Below are positions 8,476 to 16,048 of a stretch of 64,000 bases of DNA, one piece after another. Below the pieces are notes generated by a model that saw only the letters and a list, made by a program, of their open reading frames with translations, searched no databases and was not told the DNA's origin. How positions within the stretch are numbered: the first letter of the stretch is position 1; the number at the start of each line of letters is the position of its first letter. The position numbers and the translations under genes were made by a program. The DNA comes from Streptomyces tibetensis. Its GTDB lineage: Bacteria; Actinomycetota; Actinomycetes; Streptomycetales; Streptomycetaceae. The stretch spans positions 124,001-188,000 of the forward strand of contig NZ_SZVW01000004.1 in the NCBI RefSeq assembly GCF_007655005.1. The letters run 5' to 3'.

Positions 8476-9309
8476 TCATCTGGGCCGCTTCAGTAGGTGT
8501 GCCATGCGAGGGAGTTCTTCGCACAGCAGTCGACCGACCAGCGCCCCGCCGAAGATGACGACACCGACACCGACCAACCAGGACTCGATGACGAGAACAC
8601 TTCCGACAGGTCCGTAGGTGACAGCGTTGGATGCGATCAACGGCGAGAAGACGAGCTTGGAAAAGACCCTCAGACCGAGCAGCCCGATCACGGTGGCCAC
8701 AGCGCCGGGCAGCAGGGCACGCCAGCGGATCCTCCCGCCGAGCAAAAGGCGTTGGGACCACCACAGGAACAGCACTGCGCTAAGCGAGGCCACGGCCCCG
8801 CCTCCCAGAGGTTCGCGCAGCAGCGTGATGGTGGCGGAGAAGTAGAGGTATCCGATGAGGACGCCGAGCCACACCACATGCCGCCATCTGGCCCACCAGC
8901 GAGCCGGCGGCAATTCCCAGACCTTTTCATAGCCTGTCTGCACGGCCGCACTGAAGGCCAGGCCGAACACGGCAAGGGTGGCGATACCGAACACGGTGGT
9001 GGTCCGTAGGGCCTGGCCGGGCCCAATGAACAACTGCTCGACCTGCCGCCTGGAAGCCGTCGACACGCCGAGCCCTTCCCCCAGCCACTGCGCGAACCCC
9101 CGTCCGTGCTCGAGGTCGGCAGAGGAAACAATGATCAGCAGCGGCACCAGCGTGAGGAGCCCCAGCGCCGCGAAGCCCAGTGAACGCGACCACAGCTCGA
9201 TATCGCTGCTCCGCCGCCATCCACGCCCGACTGGCGAACTACTGATCACGCGGTGCAGTCGCCCGAACCAGGATGAACGGTCCGTGGCGCCTGCAGGCTT
9301 CATCGGCAT
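8476..9309 (-). CDS. YihY/BrkB-family membrane protein
   Basis: 277 residues with about six hydrophobic segments (GFAALGLLTLVPLLIIVSSA, FGIATLAVFGLAFSAAV, VLFLWWSQRLLLGG and others). The topology and the length suit the YihY/UPF0761 (formerly BrkB) family. The transport substrate, if any, is not established. It lies between two att copies, i.e. inside the left relic, but looks like an ordinary Streptomyces gene. It could be cargo or chromosome trapped by rearrangement. Confidence 0.72.
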   Translation of the reverse strand: MPMKPAGATDRSSWFGRLHRVISSSPVGRGWRRSSDIELWSRSLGFAALGLLTLVPLLIIVSSADLEHGRGFAQWLGEGLGVSTASRRQVEQLFIGPGQALRTTTVFGIATLAVFGLAFSAAVQTGYEKVWELPPARWWARWRHVVWLGVLIGYLYFSATITLLREPLGGGAVASLSAVLFLWWSQRLLLGGRIRWRALLPGAVATVIGLLGLRVFSKLVFSPLIASNAVTYGPVGSVLVIESWLVGVGVVIFGGALVGRLLCEELPRMAHLLKRPR

Positions 9310-9339
9310 GCCTGTCGACTACCACGGTCGAAACCCATG

Positions 9340-9603
9340 TCACGCGAGGGCGCGACCCAAAAATCCCGGAAGCCTGGGCACAGAGGACCACCGAGGGCCA
9401 TCAGGGTGTGAGTGCCCGCAGGGGCTCGCGCGATGCGGGGATCCGTTTGCACACCCTTTGAAAGCCGTCTCCTCCCCGATCAGCAGCGCGAATCCGGCCC
9501 CCGGATGTCGCAGCCGCCGCAGGAACGCCTTCCGGCCTCGATACTCCTGGCCAGCCTGCGCCAGGGAAGACTCCACGTACAGATCGGCCAGGTCCTCCCG
9601 CAC
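9340..9603 (-). pseudogene. fragment of a GNAT-like acetyltransferase
   Basis: From 9603 the minus strand reads REDLADLYVESSLAQAGQEY and FALLIGEETAFKGCANG, which resembles the N-terminal segment of Streptomyces GNAT-like proteins. The expected acetyl-CoA-binding core is absent: after about 60 residues the text becomes unrelated Pro/Ser-rich sequence. No SD or full domain. Read as a decayed remnant with modest confidence. It occupies the otherwise empty stretch between the BrkB-like and STAS genes. Confidence 0.4.
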
Positions 9604-9670
9604 TGGTCTCGGCCTGCCGGCGGTTCAGCCGGCGCAGACGTACGGCGTGGGCGGGAGCGGTGTGCTTCCC

Positions 9671-10075
9671 TCACCCTGTGGCGGCTCCCGGCGGAGCGGG
9701 GACGTCACCGCGCGCCGACCGCGGCGGCGGGAAACCGCGTGATGGTGGGCGAACGGTGTGGAGCTCGTGGAGCAGGAAACCGGAGCCGGTGATCTCGATG
9801 ATGCGGGCCATGATCGGTGGCGGATGGTGCAGCCGGAGGATCGTTCCGGCTTCGGTGGCAAGCCCCGATGCCATGAGGAAGGCGTTGAGTCCGCTGGCGT
9901 CGCAGAAGGTGACCTCAGTGAGATCGACGTCGGTGGTGCGGATGCCGTCGTGCAGGCATTCGGCCAGCGCGGCACGCACGAGCGGGGCGGTGGCCAGGTC
10001 GATCTCTCCTGCAAGGGTGATCAACGCGCACGTGGTGTGGTCGTATCGGTGGACGTACAACCGCGGAAGAGGCAT
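9671..10075 (-). CDS. STAS-domain anti-sigma factor antagonist
   Basis: 134 residues. The STAS domain (about 10-105) has LAGEIDLATAPLVRAAL and VDLTEVTFCDASGLNAFLM. The DASG serine is the position phosphorylated by RsbW-type kinases in this family. GAGGAG lies just upstream of ATG 10075. The Pro-rich tail (about 107-134) is extra. Its start overlaps the 3' part of the DUF5994 frame. The partner anti-sigma factor is not evident nearby. Confidence 0.85.
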   Translation of the reverse strand: MPLPRLYVHRYDHTTCALITLAGEIDLATAPLVRAALAECLHDGIRTTDVDLTEVTFCDASGLNAFLMASGLATEAGTILRLHHPPPIMARIIEITGSGFLLHELHTVRPPSRGFPPPRSARGDVPAPPGAATG

Positions 10076-10938
10076 GGCTCCTCAGTTCGGAGTGCCCGTC
10101 GGAGAGCCTCGTGGCCGGGCCGGGTCCGGCCCTCGCGGCATACGCCGGTACGGGGTGTGCGGGGGTAGCGGGTGAACGGCCGGCCCACAAGCCTGAGGTA
10201 GCGAGCACCGTGGCTGATCCGTCGTCCGGGGATGCGCCACGAATCGGACGGGAGGTCCGCGCCCGGCGGCATCGCGACTTGGAGGGATGGCTGCCCCGGC
10301 CTCTGGGCAGCCATGACGCTGGAGCCCCCCGGCCTGTCGTGTGCGGTGCTGCGGCCGGGTTCTGGACTGCGGCTATCGGTTCGGTCGGTTCGGCCCGTTC
10401 GGTGACGGACCGGGAGAGTCTGCCGGATGGGTGGGGGTCGCGTCCGCCTCTTCGGCCCGGTCGCGTCGTGCAGCGTCCGCAGACGCGTCGCCTCCTCCAC
10501 CAGCCGGCTCGCGGTCGACACACCGCGCGGGTCGCTCGCGGCGGCCATCAGCCAGGCGGCCGAGTCGGGAGTCGTCTGCGGCGGGACCACAAGGAGATTC
10601 CGGCGGCCCACGTGGCAGGAGAGCAACAGCAGTTCATGCGGGTCTTGCTCGTCCCGGAACCAGCCCACGTTCACCACGTGCCCGGCGACGGGCACCTTGT
10701 GTGGGATGACCGGCCACTGGTTGGGATTGACCGTGACCCGGGTGATCCGCCCCCACAGCGGATCCAGTACGGCGGCCAGGGACGGCAGTTCCGCCCCGAG
10801 ATCGCGGGAGCGAGGCCACCAGGCGCCGTCCAGCAGAGCCGGCGCGGAGCCGGCGGGAGCCAGCGACAGACGCAGAGAGGACGTGGAGAACCGGTCATCG
10901 GCCTCGGTCGTCGGCGGGCGGGAAATGGTCGCAGTCAC
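10021..10938 (-). CDS. DUF5994 family protein with abnormal C-terminal extension
   Basis: GTG start at 10938 (VTATISRPPTTEADDRF). Residues about 18-150 match the DUF5994 pattern: LRLSLAPAGSAPALLDGAWW, NPNQWPVIP and LLVVPPQTTPDSAAWLMAAA. Family members usually end around 150-170 residues. Here the frame continues about 150 more through Arg/Pro/Ser-rich text and overlaps the STAS gene by 55 bp. That tail does not look natural, so a lost stop or frameshift near 10480 is likely. Function of the family is unknown. Confidence 0.6.
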   Translation of the reverse strand: MTATISRPPTTEADDRFSTSSLRLSLAPAGSAPALLDGAWWPRSRDLGAELPSLAAVLDPLWGRITRVTVNPNQWPVIPHKVPVAGHVVNVGWFRDEQDPHELLLLSCHVGRRNLLVVPPQTTPDSAAWLMAAASDPRGVSTASRLVEEATRLRTLHDATGPKRRTRPPPIRQTLPVRHRTGRTDRTDSRSPEPGRSTAHDRPGGSSVMAAQRPGQPSLQVAMPPGADLPSDSWRIPGRRISHGARYLRLVGRPFTRYPRTPRTGVCREGRTRPGHEALRRALRTEEPCLFRGCTSTDTTTPRAR

Positions 10939-11189
10939 GACGCGAACCCTGCCCCGGGCCAGCTTGAACCGGCCCGGAATATTCAATCGCCGAAAACGAC
11001 ACAAGCCTGAAAGCCGGTGCTCGAAATATCCTCGGTAAATCCAGCCTACTCCTCGAACAGGCCCAACGGACCGTACGGGCAGCGGAGGAACGGTCCCATG
11101 CGTCCCTTCCCGTAACCGTCGTCCCTGAGGCAACGATTCCGGGCTCGGGCAGTGAGCGCCCCCTCGGCGAGATTGCGGCGGACGTGGTC

Positions 11190-11370
11190 ATGGCCCGCGA
11201 ACGACGTCTAGCCAAGATCTTCGTCGAGATCACGGACTGCCTTGTCGAGGACTTCGACGTCATCGACCTGCTGCACCGGCTGTCCGCGCTGCGTCGAGCT
11301 GCTCGACGTGTCGGCGGCCGGGATCCTGCTCGCGGACGCGCACGGCGAGTTACAGATAACTTCGATCTAA
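11190..11370 (+). pseudogene. truncated, frameshifted GAF-domain regulator fragment
   Basis: ATG 11190 begins MARERRLAKIFVEITDCLVE, typical of the N-terminus of Streptomyces GAF-ANTAR proteins. Near 11292 the frame must shift to continue as CVELLDVSAAGILLADAHGE, after which it stops at 11370. The rest of GAF and the ANTAR domain are missing. The break occurs shortly before the AICE-like sequence that starts at 11532, consistent with truncation by the relic element. Confidence 0.7.
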
Positions 11371-11531
11371 CGCGGCTGACGAACGAGGAGGGGCGGAAAC
11401 ACCATCAGGGAGCAACGGAAAACCCGCTGACGCGCCGTCGGCAGGGCCCGGTCATCGGCGTTCGCCTGACCACCCGCCGACAGCTTCACAAGGGCGACTC
11501 TCCGGGTACGCATGAGCGAAGGCACACGCGG

Positions 11532-11832
11532 GTAATCAGCCTGACCTTTTGGCGACGGCCCTCCGATCGCGTTGCTCCCTTGCATGGCGAGCAACCAGCA
11601 GACCAGACCAGGCATCGGTGAACTGGCGAAGGACACCGCCAAGGGACGTATCGGCATCGTCATGTGTGAGCTCGGCGGTCGAGTGCAGATACGGCCCATC
11701 GGTGGCGGCCGGGAGTCACCCGAGCGTGCCGAGCTGCCGCCCGGTGAGCTGGGCGAATTGATCGAGGCGATGCTCAGCCACACTCCCGAAGACCGGCCGA
11801 CCATCTACGAGGTGGGTAAGGCCCTGAGCTGA
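11532..11832 (+). pseudogene. chimeric micro-ORF made of three AICE genes by in-frame deletions
   Basis: The text matches 21262-21440, then about 20 bp of 21847-21866, then 23008-23100, in that order. The frame from ATG 11584 stays open for 82 residues: MASNQQTRPGIGE... from the small conserved protein, SPERAE from the 147-residue protein, then PGELGELIEAMLSHTPEDRP from the kinase C-terminus. It is a remnant of a second copy of this module with two internal deletions at short homologies. Expression is unknown. Confidence 0.75.
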
Positions 11833-11839
11833 GTCCTGG

Positions 11840-12106
11840 CTACGTGTCCCTCTCTGCTGCAGCATTCTGGGGCCGCTCGGCAACGAACGACCCCAGACCG
11901 GGTTCGGTGTACGTCAGCCCCTCTTCGCGCAATGCGCGAAGCACCTTGTGCGCTGTCGCGTTGGCGATACCGAACTCCGAAGTCAACTGCACGACAGAGG
12001 GGACACGGGTACGCGGCGGATAGGTGCCGTCCGCGATGCGACGGCGAACCACTTCGGCCACCTGCCGCCATCGAGGAATGTCAGGAACGAACTCGATCAC
12101 CCTCAT
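11840..12106 (-). CDS. short GntR-family regulator (relic element)
   Basis: 88 residues from ATG 12106 (MRVIEFVPDIPRWRQVAEVV). Essentially a bare GntR winged HTH: RRRIADGTYPPRTRVPSVVQ, EFGIANATAHKVLRALREEG and GLGSFVAE. An alternative start at 12127 adds MSKHAHA. Short GntR proteins of AICEs (KorSA-like) repress transfer genes. It differs clearly from the GntR protein at 24001. Three CCTAG half-sites lie upstream. It is probably intact but has lost its transfer operon. Confidence 0.75.
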   Translation of the reverse strand: MRVIEFVPDIPRWRQVAEVVRRRIADGTYPPRTRVPSVVQLTSEFGIANATAHKVLRALREEGLTYTEPGLGSFVAERPQNAAAERDT

Positions 12107-12146
12107 AGCATGCGCATGCTTGGACATCCGTGCGATACATGGAATT

Positions 12147-12170
12147 CCTAGTATCCCTAGCATGCCCTAG
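12147..12170 (-). promoter_or_regulatory. CCTAG repeat operator of the short GntR gene
   Basis: CCTAG at 12147-12151, 12156-12160 and 12166-12170, about 9-10 bp apart, 40-65 bp upstream of the GntR start. The other GntR promoter (24503-24518) has the same kind of repeat, so this is a likely self-operator. Confidence 0.5.
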
Positions 12171-12259
12171 AACGCTTCGGCTACGGTTACCCACGTGAAG
12201 CCCCGGCGACGGTTGGAGCCGCCCCGGGGCACGGCCACCAGCTGATCGGAGCTGATGAC

Positions 12260-12571
12260 ATGAGGGACCTTATCCGTCGCCACGCCGCCTGGGTGTACAT
12301 CCTGTTGAAGGGCCCCGGCGCGACACCACGCCACCAGCCGCCGGCGCCCACCCTGCCCGTGCGTCCAGCCCAGCACCTCATTCCACCCCTGCCGCCGCAC
12401 CGCAGCCCCTACAGCCAGGACTGCACCTCACTCAACGTCACAGGTTCCCCGTCTGTACGCCCGTATCTGATCGCTCATGAGCAAGCTCAGCGTCAGCATG
12501 AAAGGGCCAGGGTGACGCCGCAGCACCCCATTGCTGGTCGGCACCGCGATCACGTAGTGGCGGTCGCCTGA
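12260..12571 (+). CDS. conserved small AICE/actinobacterial protein of unknown function
   Basis: 103 residues; GGAG eight bases upstream of the ATG. Amphipathic start (MRDLIRRHAAWVYILLKGPG), then a Pro-rich middle and a C-terminal VRPYLIAHEQAQRQHER motif that I recognise from small Streptomyces proteins near GntR genes of mobile elements. No enzymatic motif. It overlaps the next gene by one base (TGATG), so the two are coupled. It is the first gene of a two-gene plus-strand unit divergent from the short GntR gene. Confidence 0.65.
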   Translation: MRDLIRRHAAWVYILLKGPGATPRHQPPAPTLPVRPAQHLIPPLPPHRSPYSQDCTSLNVTGSPSVRPYLIAHEQAQRQHERARVTPQHPIAGRHRDHVVAVA

Positions 12572-12855
12572 TGTCGGATGAGCACCGGCTGCTTCCCCGG
12601 TCCGGCACCGACGGCAAGCACAGCTATCTGATAACCGACCACCACGGCGGACCGGTCTCCCGAGCCGCCGATGCCACAGAGTCAATCCAACTTCACATGG
12701 GCGACCAACTCGTCCAACACGCCCTCGTACTGCTCCCCGAGACGCAGCCCGGTGATCTTCGCTACCTCGCCGAGCGCCTGACCGAGGCCCTACAGGACGT
12801 TTTGCGCATCGCGGAGAGCAGAGGTCGGCGTTTGCGTCATCCGGACAACACCTGA
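12571..12855 (+). CDS. small hypothetical protein
   Basis: 94 residues, ATG overlapping the preceding stop (TGATG). Visible parts: SYLITDHHGGPVSRAADATE, then a helical C-terminal half (LRYLAERLTEALQDVLRIAESR). No family recognised. A strong terminator follows directly, so the two small genes end the left element's coding content. Confidence 0.6.
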   Translation: MSDEHRLLPRSGTDGKHSYLITDHHGGPVSRAADATESIQLHMGDQLVQHALVLLPETQPGDLRYLAERLTEALQDVLRIAESRGRRLRHPDNT

Positions 12856-12862
12856 AACCTCT

Positions 12863-12888
12863 GAAGCCCCGGGTCTCTCCGGGGCTTC
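12863..12888 (+). terminator. rho-independent-type terminator
   Basis: Perfect 10-bp stem GAAGCCCCGG/CCGGGGCTTC with a 6-base loop, eight bases after the stop of the 94-residue gene. Confidence 0.85.
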
Positions 12889-13035
12889 TCAGGCACAGCA
12901 CGATCGCCGCAGCGCCTGGGCGCACGTGGTTGGGACGAGCGGTGGGCCACGATCCCGAAGAAGAGATCTTGTAGTCAGCAGCCTTCATCACGTCATCGGC
13001 ACGGCCTACGTAGACGTTGATGTCACCCGGAGATG

Positions 13036-13072
13036 TCAGAGGCCCCGCCGGACGAACCGGCGGGGCCTCTGA
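13036..13072. terminator. hairpin at the right end of the relic element
   Basis: TCAGAGGCCCCGCCGG/CCGGCGGGGCCTCTGA with a short loop, directly beside the att copy at 13077. It corresponds to the hairpins at 8121 and 30524, i.e. a tRNA terminator carried in by an element end. Confidence 0.8.
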
Positions 13073-13076
13073 TCTG

Positions 13077-13120
13077 TGTGCACTCGGCAGGATTCGAACC
13101 TGCAACCTTCTGATCCGTAG
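13077..13120 (-). repeat. attL: 44-bp copy of the tRNA-Arg 3' end
   Basis: All 44 bases match 30564-30607, from TGTGCACTCGGCAGG to GATCCGTAG. Left boundary of the right-hand element. The following GATCGGG is shared with the older copy near 8209, consistent with both being the left ends of related elements. Confidence 0.93.
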
Positions 13121-13197
13121 GATCGGGCGAGCCGTTGGACGGGGGCCCGACCTCCAATTCTGCTGATCGCTGATCGTCGTGAGCAACGGTCTACGTG

Positions 13198-13226
13198 TGC
13201 CGTCGTTGCCGTCAGGGCTGCCGTCA
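13198..13226. promoter_or_regulatory. arm-type repeats, left end of the right-hand element
   Basis: TGCCGTCGTTGCCGTCAGGG then CTGCCGTCA, 78 bp inside attL, nearly identical to 8285-8313. Probable integrase or Xis binding sites by position. Confidence 0.6.
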
Positions 13227-13378
13227 GCCAGGAAACAGTGGCAGGGGCTGCGACGGCCGCTGCCAGGTCCGCTCCCCTTCAGCCCGATTTGCTGAATGGG
13301 GCCAAAGCAGCTCGCTCCGCTCACCGTACGGGTACAAAGTGGGTCTGCATCCGTGTCACGCTCTAAAGGCGGGCGGGA

Positions 13379-14395
13379 TCAGATTGGGTCGTAGCCGGCC
13401 TGACGGCGCAGCGCCTGCAAGGACAGAATTCTGATTCTTCTATACCCGAGGGCGATAACCCCACGCTCCACCAACGTGCGCAGTCCAGCGTGGACACGCC
13501 TTTCTCTTGACCCTATAAATGAGGCCAAGTCTGACTGCGTGAGAGGATAAGGCAGCAGCCCGTCCCTTGGCGCAGCCCTTTCATGCAGATGAATAAGCAG
13601 ATGTGCCAGCTTAGTTGTGACATCCCCCTCACTGAACCAGCTTCGGAAGCTATCGGCGCGCCTAACGGTTTCCGACATTGCCCACAACAATGCCAACGAC
13701 AAGTCATGGTTAGCCTCGGACAAAGCGTTTATGCGGTCGCGGCCAACGAAAAGGCATTGGGTGTGCGTAGCTGCGGTGGCTCTTGCCTGCGCTGGTTTGG
13801 CCAGGAGAACGCTTGCCTCAACAGGCTCTCCGGGGGCAAGGATATCCAGCAGCTGTCGATGCCCGTCGGCTGTGGAGGATTCCCTTTTCACGTAGCCGTG
13901 CACCACTACGCAGAATCTTTGCGTCCATGCGCCTTGATGGATGATTGTTTCCCCAGGTGCGAACAATTTGGGGGACCCGTGCTCGCTCAATAGGTGGACA
14001 AGATCGTATGGATCGTCATTGCCTTGGCGGCTGGTGAGCTGCGGGGATGCGGGGGCTTGGTTTGGGCTTGCTTTGCCAATACTCCGAGATTTGGTCGTCT
14101 GGCCAGCAGGTCGGGCAGCTTCTTTTACTTCCTGCTGCTCCTTGGCGGCCCGCGCCCAAAGCTCTTGAAATCTCTGCTTATTGCCCCCCATTGCTTCGAC
14201 AATGGACTCCAGAGTGGACCAACGTGGAAGGCGAGTTGCCCGGAGCGTGGCGTGCACGCTCTGGTGGCTCACCAGGTTGGTGCGCTTGGCGAGTTCACGT
14301 GTGGAGGGGGCGCCAGCGGAGAGGTGGAGCTCACGCAAGGCATGGGCCAAGGCGCTGAGTGCCAGCAGGTGCTCCTGGTTGCCCTGCCCTTCCAC
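13379..14395 (-). CDS. XRE-like HTH fused to a Crp/Fnr-type regulator
   Basis: 338 residues, GTG start with AGGAGGA properly spaced. Residues about 8-85 (LRELHLSAGAPSTRELAKRT, LPRWSTLESIVEAMGG, FQELWARA) are the HTH module found at the start of many Streptomyces signalling proteins. A linker leads to a cyclic-nucleotide-binding-like beta-barrel (about 125-230, LFAPGETIIHQGAWTQRFCV) and a Crp winged HTH (about 265-325, LTQSDLASFIGSRERRVHAG). Two DNA-binding modules around one sensor domain is unusual. cAMP contact residues are not conserved enough to name the ligand. First cargo gene inside attL. Confidence 0.82.
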   Translation of the reverse strand: MEGQGNQEHLLALSALAHALRELHLSAGAPSTRELAKRTNLVSHQSVHATLRATRLPRWSTLESIVEAMGGNKQRFQELWARAAKEQQEVKEAARPAGQTTKSRSIGKASPNQAPASPQLTSRQGNDDPYDLVHLLSEHGSPKLFAPGETIIHQGAWTQRFCVVVHGYVKRESSTADGHRQLLDILAPGEPVEASVLLAKPAQARATAATHTQCLFVGRDRINALSEANHDLSLALLWAMSETVRRADSFRSWFSEGDVTTKLAHLLIHLHERAAPRDGLLPYPLTQSDLASFIGSRERRVHAGLRTLVERGVIALGYRRIRILSLQALRRQAGYDPI

Positions 14396-14564
14396 GCTTC
14401 CTCCTGCGGGCGTTGGTGCTCTGACTCCATTCTGTCACGTCTTGTCAACGTCGCCGAAAGTCGCACCGATGCAGGTTCTGTAAAAGGCGGCGACGCCGAT
14501 ACTCTCCAGTGCAGCCAGCCTCCGAAAGGACACACGTGTCTACTCGGAGACGCTGCACAGCACA

Positions 14565-14594
14565 GTGGGCCCGACGCTTGCGCGTCGAGCCCAC
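14565..14594 (-). terminator. terminator of the 72-residue gene
   Basis: GTGGGCCCGACGC and GCGTCGAGCCCAC form a long stem with one mismatch and a short loop, 15 bases past the stop at 14610. Confidence 0.75.
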
Positions 14595-14609
14595 CGACAG
14601 GGGATCCGA

Positions 14610-14828
14610 TTACTTCGTGCTTGGCCGGCTGAAGATCAGATCACCTGTGACCACGAGCGCCCTCGCTCCAGCGGCGAGGGCATCGTGCTGGGTAAGCACA
14701 AGTGCCGTCTCGCAGACCGTCAGTCCTAGTCGAACCTTGGGCCAGATGTGGATCGAGATCTTCGTGTTGTTGTTCTCTCCGGCAGGTGCGCCGGAGTCGT
14801 TCTCCTGTGGACAATCTTGCTGACCCAT
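14610..14828 (-). CDS. small protein of unknown function
   Basis: 72 residues from ATG 14828, supported by a textbook AAGGAGG four bases upstream. Begins MGQQDCPQENDSGAPAGENN, a polar Asn/Gly-rich head, then KISIHIWPKVRLGLTVCETA and a hydrophobic mixed C-terminal half. Two cysteines. No family recognised. It has its own 5' hairpin (14843-14863) and terminator, so it looks like an independently expressed small gene. It lies upstream of, and codirectional with, the HTH-Crp regulator, which may or may not control it. Confidence 0.6.
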   Translation of the reverse strand: MGQQDCPQENDSGAPAGENNNTKISIHIWPKVRLGLTVCETALVLTQHDALAAGARALVVTGDLIFSRPSTK

Positions 14829-14842
14829 ACACCCTCCTTGCT

Positions 14843-14863
14843 CCCGACGCGGTAAGCGTCGGG
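14843..14863 (-). promoter_or_regulatory. 5'-UTR hairpin before the 72-residue gene
   Basis: CCCGACGC/GCGTCGGG, 8-bp perfect stem with a 5-base loop, directly upstream of the SD. It shares the CCGACGC arm with the terminator downstream of the same gene. It could be an operator or a translational control structure. Confidence 0.5.
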
Positions 14864-15072
14864 CCCACCACCCTTGGCGGGCGCGCCTCGTCAAGGCGGT
14901 GTTTCAGAGGGGATGCATCGATCTCACATGGAGAACAGGGCCATGATGGCGTGAAGATGGCAGTGGCCGCTAGAGGCACTGACGCACGATTCTCCGCCAA
15001 CTCACTTCAAGCCACCGTGCGTTGCTCGTCACGACCAAACGAGGCACCCCCACCGCGGCCGCCACTTCAAAC

Positions 15073-15345
15073 CTCAACGCCTGCACGCCGACGAGGCGTA
15101 CGACGTTCCTCACCTGCGGAGATGGGCACGCAGCAAAACCGGCGTCCCCATCGCGCGCCAAGGCGTCGAGCCCAGCGAACGATTAGGGCGCCGGCGGTGG
15201 GTCATCGAGCGCACCATGTTCTGGCTAACCGGCTGACGCCGACTCAACCACCACTGCGAGCGACACCTGCTACCTGGCCTTTCTCGGCTTCGCCCCCGCC
15301 CCCTGCTGGCACAAACGACTCGTCCGCCTCACCACGTGGGACCAC
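15073..15345 (+). pseudogene. IS5-family transposase, C-terminal fragment
   Basis: One frame reads DEAYDVPHLRRWARSKTGVP, then VEPSERLGRRRWVIERTMFW and LTG-stop-RRLNHHCERH: the DDE C-terminus with its Glu, interrupted by a TGA where Tyr is expected and decayed afterward. The N-terminal two-thirds are missing. No terminal inverted repeats found. Confidence 0.75.
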
Positions 15346-15369
15346 GGTCTTAGAGGTCGTTTTCACCGG

Positions 15370-15880
15370 GCCCTCGACTGCGGTCGGCCATGCGAACATG
15401 ACCTGCGCGACATGGACGCGATCTTGTACGTGGACCGCACCGGGGTGCAGTGGCGCTACCTCCCGCACGACTTTCCGCACTGGAATACGGCCTACGGCTA
15501 CTTCGCCCAGTGGGCGGACGAGGGCGTATTCGTTCAGCTCAACGGCTTCTCCGGCAGCTTCTGCGGAAGAAGGAAGGACGGGACGCCGAGCCGTCGGCCT
15601 GTGTAATCGACGCGAGAGCATCAAGACCTCCACCAGCGTCCCCGTCGCCGGCCAGGGCATCGACGCCGGGAAGAAGATCGTGGGCAGGAAGCGGAAAATC
15701 GTCACTGACAGGGTTGGACTCTTGCTTGCCGTGCTGGTCACTGCGGCAAGTGTGCAGGACTCCCCGCCGGCGCCCGGCTCTTGGACCAGGTCGCCGCTGA
15801 CCGTCCTGGTATCCGCAAGGTGTGGGTAACGGTGGCTACCGCCAGCATCTTGGCCGCTCTCAACTCCTGTCTCTCGGCGC
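15370..15880 (+). pseudogene. second IS5-family transposase, N-terminal/central fragment with frameshifts
   Basis: Starts MDAILYVDRTGVQWRYLPHD at 15412 and GYFAQWADEGVFVQLNG, then needs frame changes to read REKEGRDAEPSACVIDA-like text, VAGQGIDAGKKIVGRKRKIV and LLDQVAADRPGIRKVWV. At least three frameshifts; the C-terminus is absent. Different from the preceding fragment, whose tail it directly abuts, so the two were probably joined by recombination. Confidence 0.78.
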
Positions 15881-16048
15881 TGGCGTCTTGCCTGCGCCGC
15901 CGTCAGGGTCGAGCTCCTCGCGTACGGCAGGGCGGACGTCCATCCGGATCGGCAGCTGGATAGCGCTGCGTACTCCCACGCTTGCTTCAGGTCCGCCGAT
16001 CGGCCGCCACGGTTAGCGAACCGCTGGCTTATGGCGTGCCATAGGCTC

